DNA of 64,000 nucleotides from Gulosibacter sp. 10. GTDB taxonomy: Bacteria > Actinomycetota > Actinomycetes > Actinomycetales > Microbacteriaceae. The notes beneath the pieces were generated by a model. That model was not told the origin of the DNA. It did not search any database and saw only the letters and a program-made list of their open reading frames with translations. The DNA lies in assembly GCF_900163695.1 (NCBI RefSeq), contig NZ_FUIC01000037.1, forward strand, positions 1-64,000. Direction: 5' to 3'. Positions 8,678 to 17,124 of the stretch are shown here, one piece after another. The position numbers and the translations under genes were made by a program. Every line of letters begins with the position of its first letter. Position 1 is the stretch's first letter.

Positions 8678-8998
8678 ATGAGCTGGCTCTATCTGGGCGT
8701 CGCGATCGTCTTCGAGGTCGCCGTCGGCATCTCCGCCGGGAAGGCGAACGGCTTCAAGCACCTCTGGTGGACGGTCGCCACCCTCGTCTCCGGGGCGATC
8801 GCGACCTTCTTCCTCAGCCTGGCGCTGCTGACCTTCGACGTCGGCGTCGGCTACGCGCTCTGGACCTCGCTGGCCGGGGTCGGGATCGTCATCATCGGCG
8901 CGCTCTTCCTCTCCCAGAAGCTCACCTGGAAGAAGCTCCTCGGCATCCTCGTCGTGATCGGCGGCGTCGTCGGCCTCAACCTCGCCGGCACCGCCTGA
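8678..8998 (+). CDS. SMR-family small multidrug/guanidinium-type exporter, subunit 1
   Basis: 106 residues, four membrane helices. The essential membrane Glu of SMR proteins is in helix 1 (FEVAVGIS), and the SMR signature GVGYALWTSLAGVG is in helix 3. GAAAGGA lies 9 bases before the ATG. It is followed by a second SMR gene, so the pair probably works as a heterodimer. Candidate substrates are quaternary cations or guanidinium compounds; the sequence does not decide between them. Confidence 0.88.
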   Translation: MSWLYLGVAIVFEVAVGISAGKANGFKHLWWTVATLVSGAIATFFLSLALLTFDVGVGYALWTSLAGVGIVIIGALFLSQKLTWKKLLGILVVIGGVVGLNLAGTA

Positions 8999-9031
8999 CC
9001 CCGCCCGCGCATTCTCGAAAGGAAAACTCGC

Positions 9032-9446
9032 ATGACTACGACAACCGCATCCGCCGCCCCCCGTCCAGGCCGAGAAGAAGGGCGGCGCCTGGATCGCGCT
9101 GCTCGTCGCCCGCGCCTTCGAGGTCGGCTACGCCCTCTCCGTGAACGGCAGCGCCGGATTCACCGACCCGCTCTGGTCCGCCATCGCCGTCGTGTTCTTC
9201 CTGTTCACCCTGTTCTTCCTCAGCGTCGCGCTCAAGAGGATCGACGTCGGCATCGGCTACGCCGTCTGGGCGGGCATCGGCGCGATCGGCGCGGCCGTGC
9301 TCGGGCCGGCGTTCTTCGACGAGACGCTGACCCCGGCCAAGGGGTTCTGGCTGGCGGTCATCATCGCCGGAGTCGTGTGGCTCAAGCTCGCCGACAGCCC
9401 GAAGCTCGAGGCCAAGATCCAGGCGCCGGACCGCACCTCGGCATGA
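9032..9446 (+). pseudogene. SMR-family exporter, subunit 2, frameshifted near its N-terminus
   Basis: The ATG at 9032 has a good GAAAGGA site, but its frame is lost at a run of six C (9057-9062). With five C the frame reads through KKGGAWIALLVARAFEVGYALS into the long SMR frame ending at 9446. That segment is helix 1 with the essential Glu (AFEVGY). In the sequence as given, the first start in the SMR frame is a GTG at 9141, which lacks helix 1. The rest (GIGYAVWAGIGAIG signature, four-helix length) is intact. It is either a sequencing or assembly error or a real loss of subunit 2. Its stop overlaps the next gene (ATGA). Confidence 0.75.
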
Positions 9447-10507
9447 CTCGGCAGTCGCCGGCCTCCGCCCGCGGTATCGCGACCACGGCGGGCGGGGCCT
9501 TCGCCGCGTTCTACAGCTTCTACGCCGCCGCCCCCAGCGCCCTCGCCGACGACGGTCCCGGCTCGGGAGCGCGGGTCGCGATCGTCATGCTCATCGTCGT
9601 CGCCGTGCAGCCGTTCGTGCCGCTCCTGAGCAGATGGCCGACCAGCCGGCGGCGCATGGTCTCGGCGGCAGTGGTGTCGATGGGAGCCGGGAGCGCTGTC
9701 ATGCCGCTCGCGGGGCACTGGCCGGGCATGGTGCTGCTCGGCGCCGGGTTCGGGGGCTTCGTCGTCGCCAGCACCGCCTGGGTCAAGGAGGCCGCCCCGG
9801 CGGAGCTGCTGGGGAACGCGCTCGGGCTCTACGGATTCGGATCGGCCATCGGCGGGGCGCTCGGCGCTCCCCTCGGCCTCTGGCTCGCCCAGACGTTCGG
9901 CATCCACGGCGTCGCGCTCGCGGGCGCGCTCCTCGCTGCCGCGTCGCTTCTCCCGGCGCGGCGCACCGCGGAGCCCGAGGGCGGCGCCTCGGCCGACGGA
10001 GGGGACGCGCGCGGCGGGCCTCCGGACTCGGCCGCGCGTCCCCGGCCTTGGGGATGGGGCGACCTCATGGGGCTCGGAGCGCACCTGCTCGCCGTCACGG
10101 TCTACGCCTCCGTGCTCTCCGGCCTCTCGGCAGAGCCGGACGACCGGCGCGCCTGGCTGCCCGTGCTCGCGGCGTTCGCGATCCAAAGCGCGCTCGCGGC
10201 CGGGCGGATGATCGGCGGCCGGGCGGCGAACCGCTGGACGTCGTTCAACGTCGGGCTGCTCTCGTTCGCGCTGCTCGCGCTCGGAGCCGTCGGGATCGCG
10301 CTCAGCGCCCTCCCGGCGCAGCTGCTCGCGGCCGGCGTCGTCGTCGGATTCGCCTCGGGAGCGTCCCAGATCGTCGCGCTCACCGTCCTCATGAACCGGG
10401 CGAACACCGCTGCCGCCGTCAACAGGGCGAGCGCGGCTTGGAACATCTGCTTCGACGTCGGCCTCGGACTCGGAGCGCTCGCGGTCGGCGTGACGATCGC
10501 CGCATAG
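9443..10507 (+). CDS. MFS transporter (YbfB/CynX-like fold)
   Basis: 354 residues, about eleven to twelve hydrophobic helices with a charged central loop (about 170-200). It overlaps the SMR gene by ATGA, so it is coupled to it and under the same MarR operator. Shorter than usual for MFS (about 400), with the N-terminal helix close to the start. The alternative start, fusing it to the ATG at 9032, exists only because of the C-run shift and is rejected. Substrate unknown. Confidence 0.8.
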   Translation: MTRQSPASARGIATTAGGAFAAFYSFYAAAPSALADDGPGSGARVAIVMLIVVAVQPFVPLLSRWPTSRRRMVSAAVVSMGAGSAVMPLAGHWPGMVLLGAGFGGFVVASTAWVKEAAPAELLGNALGLYGFGSAIGGALGAPLGLWLAQTFGIHGVALAGALLAAASLLPARRTAEPEGGASADGGDARGGPPDSAARPRPWGWGDLMGLGAHLLAVTVYASVLSGLSAEPDDRRAWLPVLAAFAIQSALAAGRMIGGRAANRWTSFNVGLLSFALLALGAVGIALSALPAQLLAAGVVVGFASGASQIVALTVLMNRANTAAAVNRASAAWNICFDVGLGLGALAVGVTIAA

Positions 10508-10624
10508 CGCGGGACAACCGCCCTGCTGCTCCAGCTCGATGAGCGCCGCCGGGAGCACGGGATGCAGCCCATGAGGCAGCAACCCCTTGACCACGTGCAG
10601 TGGGCTATGGCGTGCTCGATCCAT

Positions 10625-10665
10625 ATGCGTGCCACTTGCATGCGTGCATGAAGCACGCATAGGAT
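10625..10665 (+). promoter_or_regulatory. Promoter-operator of the second marR
   Basis: ATGCGTGC occurs at 10625-10632 and 10640-10647 (15-base period) and inverted as GCACGCAT at 10653-10660, so the last two form an 8-bp-arm inverted repeat. TTGCAT (10636-10641) and TAGGAT (10660-10665) are 18 bases apart and overlap these repeats. TAGGAT ends 6 bases before the ATG, implying a leaderless mRNA repressed by MarR on the promoter. Confidence 0.55.
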
Positions 10666-10671
10666 GGAGGT

Positions 10672-11115
10672 ATGAGCAATTCAGGTGAGCAGGTCGCCGA
10701 CGCGCTCGGCGCCCTGCTGCAGCGCGACATTCGACAGCGAATCTACGCCCGATTGACCGAAGGACTCGGCGACGCAGTGAACGAGTCGACGTATCCAGTG
10801 CTCAGCGGCCTCGACCGCTGCGGACCGTCGACCGCGAAGGAACTGGCCGATGCTGTCGGCCTGGATCGTTCGGTGGTCTCCCGCCACGCGTCAACACTGG
10901 AGATGGCAGGCCTCGTAGCTCGTGGCGCCGATCCTCGCGATGCACGCTGGACACAGTTATCGCTGACCCCGGACGGGCAGCAGACCGTGGCGGTGATGCG
11001 TTCTCGTCTCACCGTGCTGCTGGACGACTTCCTGAGCGGTTGGCCGTCCGACGCGCGAGAGCAGTTCGCAGCGATGTTGACCGCGCTCACGCAGACCGGC
11101 CCGTTCTCCGCCTAG
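10672..11115 (+). CDS. MarR-family transcriptional regulator
   Basis: 147 residues with winged HTH (KELADAVGLDRSVVSRHAST about 60-80) and a basic wing (PRDARW). It precedes a DHA2 pump on the same strand by 186 bases and carries its own operator-promoter. Third codon positions include visibly more A and T than in the flanking genes, a property shared with the pump downstream, so the pair may have been acquired together. Confidence 0.9.
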   Translation: MSNSGEQVADALGALLQRDIRQRIYARLTEGLGDAVNESTYPVLSGLDRCGPSTAKELADAVGLDRSVVSRHASTLEMAGLVARGADPRDARWTQLSLTPDGQQTVAVMRSRLTVLLDDFLSGWPSDAREQFAAMLTALTQTGPFSA

Positions 11116-11128
11116 ACCGCGAACGCGC

Positions 11129-11256
11129 TCCCACCGCCCGCTGACGCCCGAGTACCAGCGGGTGATTCCGGCATGCCCGTTCACCGCCTAAATCACCCAC
11201 ACATTCTCACCGCCCTCTGATGCCTGAGCGTCGCCGGGCTATCTCGCCATGCCCGC
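11129..11256. repeat. Imperfect direct repeat upstream of the DHA2 pump
   Basis: The stretch starting CCACCGCCCGCTGACGCC (about 11129-11178) recurs about 77 bases later as CTCACCGCCCTCTGATGCC (about 11206-11256). The second half is also partly conserved (GGCATGCCCG versus GCCATGCCCG). It fills most of the 186-base gap between marR and the pump, which otherwise shows no gene; it may hold the pump's control sites. Confidence 0.4.
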
Positions 11257-11301
11257 ATATCCCTCGCGCGTGCAGGGCGGTATTCGAAAGGAGCCACCCT
11301 G

Positions 11302-12663
11302 ATGAGGCAGGATGATCGTCTCAGCCCCGAGACACGGCGAATCGTGCTCGCGCTGGTCTTCGGCGCGGTGCTGCCGCTTCTCGATACCAGCATCGTCAAT
11401 GTCGCCGTCCATTCCCTCGGCACGGTGTTCGACTCGCCGGTCGCGCTGACCCAGCGGGTCATCACCGGGTACGGGTTGGCTTCAGCGGTCGCGATTCCGC
11501 TCAGCGGGTGGGCGACCCGCCGCTTCGGTGCTGCCCGCGTGTGGACCGTGGCGCTGGCCGTGTTCACGATCGCATCGATCCTGTGCGCGAGCGCCTGGAG
11601 CATCGAATCGCTCATCGGCTTCCGCCTCGCCCAGGGGTTGGCGGCAGGGTTCTCGATCCCGATCATGCAAACACTGATGGTCACGAGCGCAGGCAAGGCG
11701 CAGGCTACGCGTGCGATGACCGCTGTCGGTCTACCCGCCGTGATCGCCCCGACGATCGCGCTGTTGATCGGCGGGGTGCTGCTCGACGGGATCGGGTGGC
11801 GATCGATCTTCCTGATCAATGTGCCCATCGGCATCGTGGCGATCCTGCTCGCGATCCGCCTCCTCCACCGAGTACCCGCCGACCGTACAGTGCGGCTCGA
11901 CGCCACCGGCTGCCTGCTGCTCACTCCGGGCCTGCTCGCCGCCGTCTACGGCCTGACCACCACCGGCAGCACCGCCGCCTGGGTCAGTATCGTGCTGTTC
12001 GCCGGTGGGGTGCTGCTCATCGGCGGCTACGCATTGCACGCGCACCGCTCGTCCTCGCCATTGATCGACGTGCACCTATTCGCCCGTGGCTCGTTCACCT
12101 CGTCCTGGTCGACGCTGGTGATCGCGAGCATCGTGTTCTACGGCGGCCTGTTCCTCATCCCGCTGCACTACCAGCAGAACCTCGCTTACACCGCTCTCGC
12201 CGCTGGGCTGCTGTTGGCGATCCAGAGCGTCGGAGCGTACTGCAGTCGGATGCTCTCCAATCGACTCGTCGTCCTATGGGGTACCCGCACGACCGCGTAC
12301 CTCTTCATCATCTGCACCATCACGGGCACCCTGGTGTTCGCGATCCCGGTAGAGCAGACGACCGGTTGGCTCATCGTCCAGGGCATCGAACTGCTGGTAC
12401 GCGGAGGCGGCATCGGAGCGCTGACCGTGCTGACCATGTCCGCGACCTACCACCAGCTCACCCCCGACGAGGTCGTCCACGCCAGCACCGCAGGCCGTCT
12501 GGCCACGCAACTCGGCAGCGCCCTGGGCGTCTCGGTCTGCACCATCCTCATCGCCCTCACCATGACCGTTCGACCCGAGACGTTCGCGTACCTCACCGTG
12601 TTCACCGCGCTCATGGCCATCACTGCGGCACGCCTGCCGCGAGGACAAGTAGTCAGGAAGTGA
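11302..12663 (+). CDS. DHA2-type (EmrB/QacA-like) MFS drug transporter
   Basis: 453 residues, about 14 hydrophobic helices. Helix 1 has LPLLDTSIVNVAV, the DHA2 D-(T/S)-x-I-V-N signature; loop 2-3 has WATRRFGAARVW, and helix 5 starts RAMTAVGLPAVIAPTIA. AAAGGAG (11288-11294) precedes the ATG. The MarR gene upstream on the same strand is the likely regulator. Less G+C-biased at third positions than neighbours. Family certain; substrate unknown. Confidence 0.92.
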   Translation: MRQDDRLSPETRRIVLALVFGAVLPLLDTSIVNVAVHSLGTVFDSPVALTQRVITGYGLASAVAIPLSGWATRRFGAARVWTVALAVFTIASILCASAWSIESLIGFRLAQGLAAGFSIPIMQTLMVTSAGKAQATRAMTAVGLPAVIAPTIALLIGGVLLDGIGWRSIFLINVPIGIVAILLAIRLLHRVPADRTVRLDATGCLLLTPGLLAAVYGLTTTGSTAAWVSIVLFAGGVLLIGGYALHAHRSSSPLIDVHLFARGSFTSSWSTLVIASIVFYGGLFLIPLHYQQNLAYTALAAGLLLAIQSVGAYCSRMLSNRLVVLWGTRTTAYLFIICTITGTLVFAIPVEQTTGWLIVQGIELLVRGGGIGALTVLTMSATYHQLTPDEVVHASTAGRLATQLGSALGVSVCTILIALTMTVRPETFAYLTVFTALMAITAARLPRGQVVRK

Positions 12664-12803
12664 TGACGCGGCCGGACACACGCGGCAGCCTCCGACGAGC
12701 GCTGACGCCAGCAGTAGACTGAAAACCGCAGATCAGGCCCAAACTACTGTTTCGCCCCTACGAGTCCACCACTCCGGACAGCGCTGTCTGGTCGCCAGGC
12801 GTT

Positions 12804-13118
12804 TCATCTGTGTGCCTGATGCTCCCAGGCCTGGGCGAGCAGGTCTCGGACGAGTTCCGCGTCAGTGCCGGCGAGGTCGATCTCGACGCAGGCCAGGCGT
12901 TTGCCCCAGTAGTACTCCGTGCAGGCTTCGGGGTGTTCGGAGGCCGCGGTGCGGATCTCGGGTTCGTCGAGCATCGCTCGCAGCCGGTCGGGCTGAGGCA
13001 GTGTCGCGAAGATCCTGCCGTTGACCCGGAAGGACGGGAAGCCGTGGTGGTCTTGCTCGATGGCCCCCGGTAGTGCTAGCGCCAGCTCGCGGGCGGTGTC
13101 CTCGGTGATCACAGCCAT
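12804..13118 (-). CDS. MmcQ/YjbR-family protein
   Basis: 104 residues, the usual length of this small alpha/beta family, which resembles a DNA-binding fold but has no settled function. Family marks: ALALPGAIEQDHHGFPSFRVNGRIFATL near the N-terminus (written here as one region, residues 12-38) and CTEYYWGKRLACVEIDL at 70-86. The start is the ATG at 13118. Longer in-frame extension runs antisense through the neighbouring Nudix remnant and is rejected. It stands alone. Confidence 0.8.
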   Translation of the reverse strand: MAVITEDTARELALALPGAIEQDHHGFPSFRVNGRIFATLPQPDRLRAMLDEPEIRTAASEHPEACTEYYWGKRLACVEIDLAGTDAELVRDLLAQAWEHQAHR

Positions 13119-13191
13119 CAGTCTAGGGACCGCAGTACGGACGCGCCTCGGCGGGCTCACTCGTCCAGATGGAGAACCTAGGCTTCTGCCT

Positions 13192-13434
13192 ATGCGGTGG
13201 CCCGTCTCGGTGAAAGGAGTCGTTCTCGACGAGGACGACGGCGTGCTGCTGGGCATGAACGACCGGGACGAATGGGAGCTCCTCGGCGGCCGGCTTGAGC
13301 CGGGACGAGTTCGCGGCTCGCAGGAGCATTCCCACGTGCGATTCCACAGCCAAGCCGGCCTGAGCGCTCTGGCACTGCCTGCCGGGTATCGGCTAGACAT
13401 CGATCTCTGGCGGAGGCAGCGAGAGGCCTCTTAG
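13192..13434 (+). pseudogene. Nudix hydrolase remnant with central deletion
   Basis: The start reads like a Nudix protein (MRWPVSVKGVVLDEDDGVLLG, residues 1-21, then WELLGGRLEPG). The next residues are unrelated, and the end (LSALALPAGYRLDIDLWRRQ) resembles the C-terminus of the same family. The Nudix box GX5EX7REUXEEXGU, which binds the metal, is absent, and the 80-residue product is about half the normal size. Best explained as an internal deletion leaving a non-functional gene. Confidence 0.6.
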
Positions 13435-13541
13435 CGCCGTCGTAAGCATGCTCGCTGCAGTCCCGTGCCTGGAATTGCGGATCAGGTCGTTGCTCCGAGC
13501 AGTTTCGCGCTGGGGAAGCGGCCGATGGTGCTCGGCCTGCC

Positions 13542-13680
13542 TCAGGCCACGATGAGCCGCTGGAGGTGCTCGATGGTGCCGCGCTGTTCGTCGAGCTCTT
13601 CGATCCGCTTCCGAACGGTGTCCATGTGCTCGCTCAGGTAGTCGGCGACGCAGGCGTGGAATCGAGGCCGCAGATTCAAA
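13542..13680 (-). pseudogene. C-terminal fragment of a MerR-type regulator
   Basis: The reverse frame ending with TGA at 13544-13542 reads RPRFHACVADYLSEHMDTV, then a coiled-coil-like RKRIEELDEQ...HLQRLIVA. This resembles the dimerisation helix and Cys-containing tail of MerR proteins. There is no HTH and no good start; an in-frame stop lies just upstream. The rest of the 301-base gap (13435-13735) shows nothing else. Confidence 0.4.
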
Positions 13681-13735
13681 CCAGCGGGGCGTCAGTAGCG
13701 TTGCTTCCCTGAGCGCTCGCCCCTTGCATCGACCT

Positions 13736-14344
13736 CTACCCCGTCACCCGAGCGCGCAGCGCGGCGAGCCCCGCGGTCAGGATGGCTTCGGGATCGACCG
13801 CATGCTCGGCGTGCCGCCGCGCGTAGATCGGTGCGATCTCAGGGTCGACCGGCGCGGCGCGCTCGTCGTCGGCCATCGGCGCCGTGGTGGCGCTGCCGAT
13901 CACGAAGTTCGACAGGGCGTACGCAGCGCTCAGGGGATCCGCCGCACCGTCCTCGGCCAGCAGCACGACCATGCGCTCGGAGAGCCGCAGGTAGTTCGGG
14001 CCCCGGGGCGCGCGCATGCCGATCACCTGGCACGCCCACCGATGACTCGAGAGGTGACGGAAATAGGCGAGCATCAGCTCGGCGATGCCCGCATCGACCA
14101 GTGCTGCCCGGATGGCCGGATCATCGCCGAGCGCCGCATCGAGGGCGAGGTCGAACAGGTCGTCGACCGATTCCAGGCGCGAGTACAGGCTCGCCGGTGC
14201 CACATCGAGCCGCGCCGCCACCGCTCGCACGGTGAGCGCACGCAGCCCGCCCTCGTCCAGCAGAGCGGTCGCGGCACGGGCGGCCTCGCCCACATCGACC
14301 GCGCGCGCCCGTTGCACGGGCTTGCGGTGCTCCCAGTAACTCAC
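13736..14344 (-). CDS. TetR-family transcriptional regulator
   Basis: 202 residues. HTH (about 22-66) with LTVRAVAARLDVAPASLYSR, then a helical ligand domain of the TetR class (RHLSSHRWACQVIG). GTG start; TAGCCT lies 6 bases upstream with no ribosome-binding site, suggesting a leaderless mRNA. Divergent from an acetyltransferase gene 60 bases away, with a palindrome between them, so it likely represses both. Confidence 0.9.
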   Translation of the reverse strand: MSYWEHRKPVQRARAVDVGEAARAATALLDEGGLRALTVRAVAARLDVAPASLYSRLESVDDLFDLALDAALGDDPAIRAALVDAGIAELMLAYFRHLSSHRWACQVIGMRAPRGPNYLRLSERMVVLLAEDGAADPLSAAYALSNFVIGSATTAPMADDERAAPVDPEIAPIYARRHAEHAVDPEAILTAGLAALRARVTG

Positions 14345-14370
14345 GCCGCCAGGCTATCCGAACGATGTTT

Positions 14371-14386
14371 GTATTGATATCCGTAC
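14371..14386. promoter_or_regulatory. Operator candidate between TetR and GNAT genes
   Basis: GTATTGATATCCGTAC is palindromic at 6 of 8 pairs (GTA, GATATC and TAC matched). It is A/T-rich and central in the 60-base divergent gap. Confidence 0.45.
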
Positions 14387-14404
14387 TATGTTAGTTTTGC
14401 CGAC

Positions 14405-14956
14405 GTGAACGGTCTTCGATCCTCGCTGCTCCCCCTCGCCACCGACCGTCTTCGCCTGCGCGCGCACGAGTCGAGTGATGCGGAGTGGCTGCAGGGCGTC
14501 TACTCGCAGCCCGAGGTGGCGCGGTATCTGCTGGACGAGCCGTGGACACCGGAGGATGCGGCGAAGCGGACCGAGGAGCGGCTGGTCAAGACCGACCTCG
14601 ACAGCGACGCCGCCGCGCTCGCACTGGTGATCGAGCGCGACTGCACCCCGATCGGGGATGTGCTGCTGTGGCTCACCGATGTCGAGCGCCGCATCGCGGA
14701 GGTCGGCTGGGTGCTCGACCCCGCCCACGGCGGCCGGGGCTTCGCCCGAGAAGCGGTCGCCGAGGTGCTGCGCGTCGCGTTCGAGCACTACCGCCTGCAC
14801 CGCGTGACGGCGCAGATGGATGCCCGCAATGTCGCGTCGGCCAAACTCGCGTCGGCGCTTGGGATGCGACAAGAGGCGCACATGCGGCAGGACTGGTGGA
14901 ACAAGGGCGAGTGGACGGACACCCTCGTCTTCGCGATGCTCGCCGGCGACCGCTGA
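14405..14956 (+). CDS. GNAT-family (RimJ/RimL-type) N-acetyltransferase
   Basis: 183 residues. N-terminal TDRLRLRAHESSDAEWL is the RimJ-like opening; the acetyl-CoA loop is GGRGFAREA (about 108-116), followed by NVASAKLASALGM. GTG start. Divergent TetR gene suggests inducible expression. Possible roles are acetylation of a protein N-terminus or of a drug amine; the sequence does not decide. Confidence 0.88.
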   Translation: MNGLRSSLLPLATDRLRLRAHESSDAEWLQGVYSQPEVARYLLDEPWTPEDAAKRTEERLVKTDLDSDAAALALVIERDCTPIGDVLLWLTDVERRIAEVGWVLDPAHGGRGFAREAVAEVLRVAFEHYRLHRVTAQMDARNVASAKLASALGMRQEAHMRQDWWNKGEWTDTLVFAMLAGDR

Positions 14957-15050
14957 CCCGCGCACTCCGCCGCAGCTCGACGGCGCCGCCCTCGCGGGCA
15001 TCGGCTCGCAATCGCCGAGCTCTTCGCGGTCCCCCGCGATCGCCCACGCC

Positions 15051-16295
15051 TCAGCCAGTGCTGGCGGCGATCTTCTCCCGGGCCTCGCGGGCTCGCCGCC
15101 GCGCTTGCAGCGCGATATCCCATCCCCAGAGCAGCAGCGCGAGGGCCGCGATTCCCGCGCCGACCGCCGGTATGGCCGGATAGCCGTATCCGCCGGAGAG
15201 CACGAGTCCCCCGATCCACGGGCCGAGGGTGATGCCGACGTTGAAGGCCGAGATATTGCCCGACACCGACAGGGTGGGCGCCTCGGGCGCGATGGCGAGG
15301 AAGCGGGAGTTCAGCGCCGGGTTGGTGCTGAAGCCGAGCAGCCCGACCGCGACCACGAGCGTCGCGGTCGCAACGGCATGGTGCGCGAGCAGCGAGAGCA
15401 GCAGCGACGCCACGAGCAGGCCGGCGAAACCGATTCCCAGCACCGCCCGCGGGAACCGGTCGGCGGCCTTGCCCCCGATGGCGATGCCGATGAGCGCGCC
15501 GAGCCCGTACCCGAAGAGCACGGCGGGCACCCAGGCCGAGTCGAAACCGGTGACCTCGACCAGCATCGCGGCGAGGTAGGAGAACGTACCGAGCAGCGCC
15601 GTGGTCGCGACCGCGGTCATCCCGTAGGAGAGCCAGAGGCGCGGCGGCCTCAGCCCGCGCAGCTCCTCGCGCACGCTTGGCGGGTTCTCGGAGCGCAGCT
15701 TCGGCACCGAGGCGAGCAGTACGAGCGCCGCGAAGGCCGAGAGGATCGCCACGGCCCAGAATGCCCCGCGCCAGCCGAAGAGCTGGCCGATCCAGGTGCC
15801 GGCGGGAAGACCGATCACGGTGGCGACGGTGAGCCCTCCGGCGACGATGCTCATCGCCCGGCCGCGACGCTCGGGGCCGACCATCGACATCGCGGTGCTG
15901 CCGCCGACCGCCCAGAACCCCGCGTAGGCGAATGCCCCGAGGAACCGCATCGCGAACAGCAGCCCGTAGCTCTCGGAGAGGGCGCCGACGACGTGGCTGA
16001 TGACGAAGACGCCGAGGAACACGAGCAGCGCGAGTCTGCGCGGCCAGCGCAGGGTGAGCACCGCGAGAACCGGTGCGCCGACGAGCATGCCGAGCGCGAA
16101 TGCGCTGATGAGCCAGCCCGCCTGCGGGATCGTCACCCCCAGGTCGCCGGCCATCTCCGGCAGGAGCCCGGCGAGCATGAGCTCGCTGGTGCCCTGCGCG
16201 AAGATGCCGAAGCCGATGCCCCAGATCGCCAGCGGCAGGCCGCCGCGCCGCGTCGCCGGCCCGGCTGCTCGAACGGCAGTCGCGGGTCCGGGCAT
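15051..16295 (-). CDS. MFS efflux transporter, Cmx/CmrA-like
   Basis: 414 residues, 12 helices (DHA1). Helix 1 has AQGTSELMLAGLLPEMAGDL and loop 2-3 GAPVLAVLTLRWPRR, very like actinobacterial chloramphenicol exporters Cmx/CmrA. Chloramphenicol is therefore a candidate substrate, but related pumps carry other compounds. The start is the ATG overlapping the SDR stop (TGATG), so it is translated with the SDR gene. The operon is controlled by the divergent TetR at 17125. Confidence 0.88.
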   Translation of the reverse strand: MPGPATAVRAAGPATRRGGLPLAIWGIGFGIFAQGTSELMLAGLLPEMAGDLGVTIPQAGWLISAFALGMLVGAPVLAVLTLRWPRRLALLVFLGVFVISHVVGALSESYGLLFAMRFLGAFAYAGFWAVGGSTAMSMVGPERRGRAMSIVAGGLTVATVIGLPAGTWIGQLFGWRGAFWAVAILSAFAALVLLASVPKLRSENPPSVREELRGLRPPRLWLSYGMTAVATTALLGTFSYLAAMLVEVTGFDSAWVPAVLFGYGLGALIGIAIGGKAADRFPRAVLGIGFAGLLVASLLLSLLAHHAVATATLVVAVGLLGFSTNPALNSRFLAIAPEAPTLSVSGNISAFNVGITLGPWIGGLVLSGGYGYPAIPAVGAGIAALALLLWGWDIALQARRRAREAREKIAASTG

Positions 16296-17047
16296 CACAG
16301 CAGCGCCCCGCCGGTCGCGTCGACCCACTGACCGGTCACCCATCGGGCATCGTCGGAGGCGAGGAGCGCGACGACGTCGGCGATGTCCTCCGGCGCCGCG
16401 ACGCGGTTCAGCGGAGACCGGGACGCTATCGCCTCCCTGCCTTCCGCGGTGGCGAGGCGCGCGGCGTTCATATCGGTGGCGGTCGCTCCGGGACCGACCG
16501 CGTTGACCGTGATGCCGCGGGACCCCAGCTGCTTTGCCAGCGCGCCGGTGAAGGCGTCGATCGCGGCCTTCGACATGGAGTAGGCCAGCAGGTCGGGATT
16601 GCGCGAGCCGTGCGTGAGGGAGGACGAGAGGTTGATGATCCTCCCTCCTTCGCGCAGCCGGCTCAGCGCCTCTTGCACGATGAAGAACGGCGCCCTGGTG
16701 TTCACCGCGAACACCTCGTCGAAGTCCGACTCGTCGACCTCGGGGTAGGCCGTTCTGCCGCCGAGGATGCCCGCGTTGTTGACGATGATGTCCACCCCGT
16801 CCGCGTGCCGGTCGAACTCCGACCACAGCCGCTTCACGTCTCCCGGAACGCCCAGGCGCGATCGCACCGCGAACGCCTCCCCGCCCCGCGCCCGGATGCG
16901 CTCGACCACGCGTCCCGCGGCCTCGTCGCTCGAGCCGTAGTGGACGGCCACTCGCGCCCCGTCCCCCGCCAATCGCAGGGCGATGGCGCGGCCGATGCCC
17001 CGCGTCGCCCCCGTGACGAGCGCCGTCTTCCCGTCGAGTCCTGCCAT
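16295..17047 (-). CDS. Short-chain dehydrogenase/reductase
   Basis: 250 residues, classical SDR. Cofactor motif TGATRGIG (12-19), NNAG, catalytic Ser in LSSSLTHG and YSMSK, then the PG-loop GPGATATDM and C-terminal DATGGALL. Arg after TGAT and the HYGSS segment fit NADP(H). The ATG at 17047 is preceded by AAAGGAGG; a longer in-frame start at 17086 is rejected. First gene of an operon with the MFS pump, so it may modify the exported compound or its inducer. Confidence 0.92.
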   Translation of the reverse strand: MAGLDGKTALVTGATRGIGRAIALRLAGDGARVAVHYGSSDEAAGRVVERIRARGGEAFAVRSRLGVPGDVKRLWSEFDRHADGVDIIVNNAGILGGRTAYPEVDESDFDEVFAVNTRAPFFIVQEALSRLREGGRIINLSSSLTHGSRNPDLLAYSMSKAAIDAFTGALAKQLGSRGITVNAVGPGATATDMNAARLATAEGREAIASRSPLNRVAAPEDIADVVALLASDDARWVTGQWVDATGGALL

Positions 17048-17063
17048 CCCATCCTCCTTTATG

Positions 17064-17118
17064 TAGCGAACGCTAGAGATATGCACCGTAACACCTTTTG
17101 TAGTGGATGCTCTAAAAT
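17064..17118. promoter_or_regulatory. TetR operators and -10 in the SDR/TetR gap
   Basis: TAGCGAACGCTA (17064-17075) has 5-bp arms around AA. A second, weaker site TAGTGGATGCTCTA (17101-17114; 5 of 7 pairs) overlaps the TetR -10 box TAAAAT (17113-17118). TAAAAT ends 6 bases before the tetR ATG, consistent with a leaderless, self-repressed transcript. Confidence 0.5.
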
Positions 17119-17124
17119 GGGGGC

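Noticed and set aside
9141-9446. SMR subunit 2 starting at the GTG at 9141
   Set aside because: This product would lack helix 1 and the essential Glu; the upstream ATG with ribosome-binding site plus a one-base correction gives the full family length.
13021-13434. A 137-residue gene including the Nudix-like part
   Set aside because: The extra N-terminal codons overlap the YjbR-type gene and its promoter; only the segment from 13192 resembles a Nudix protein.
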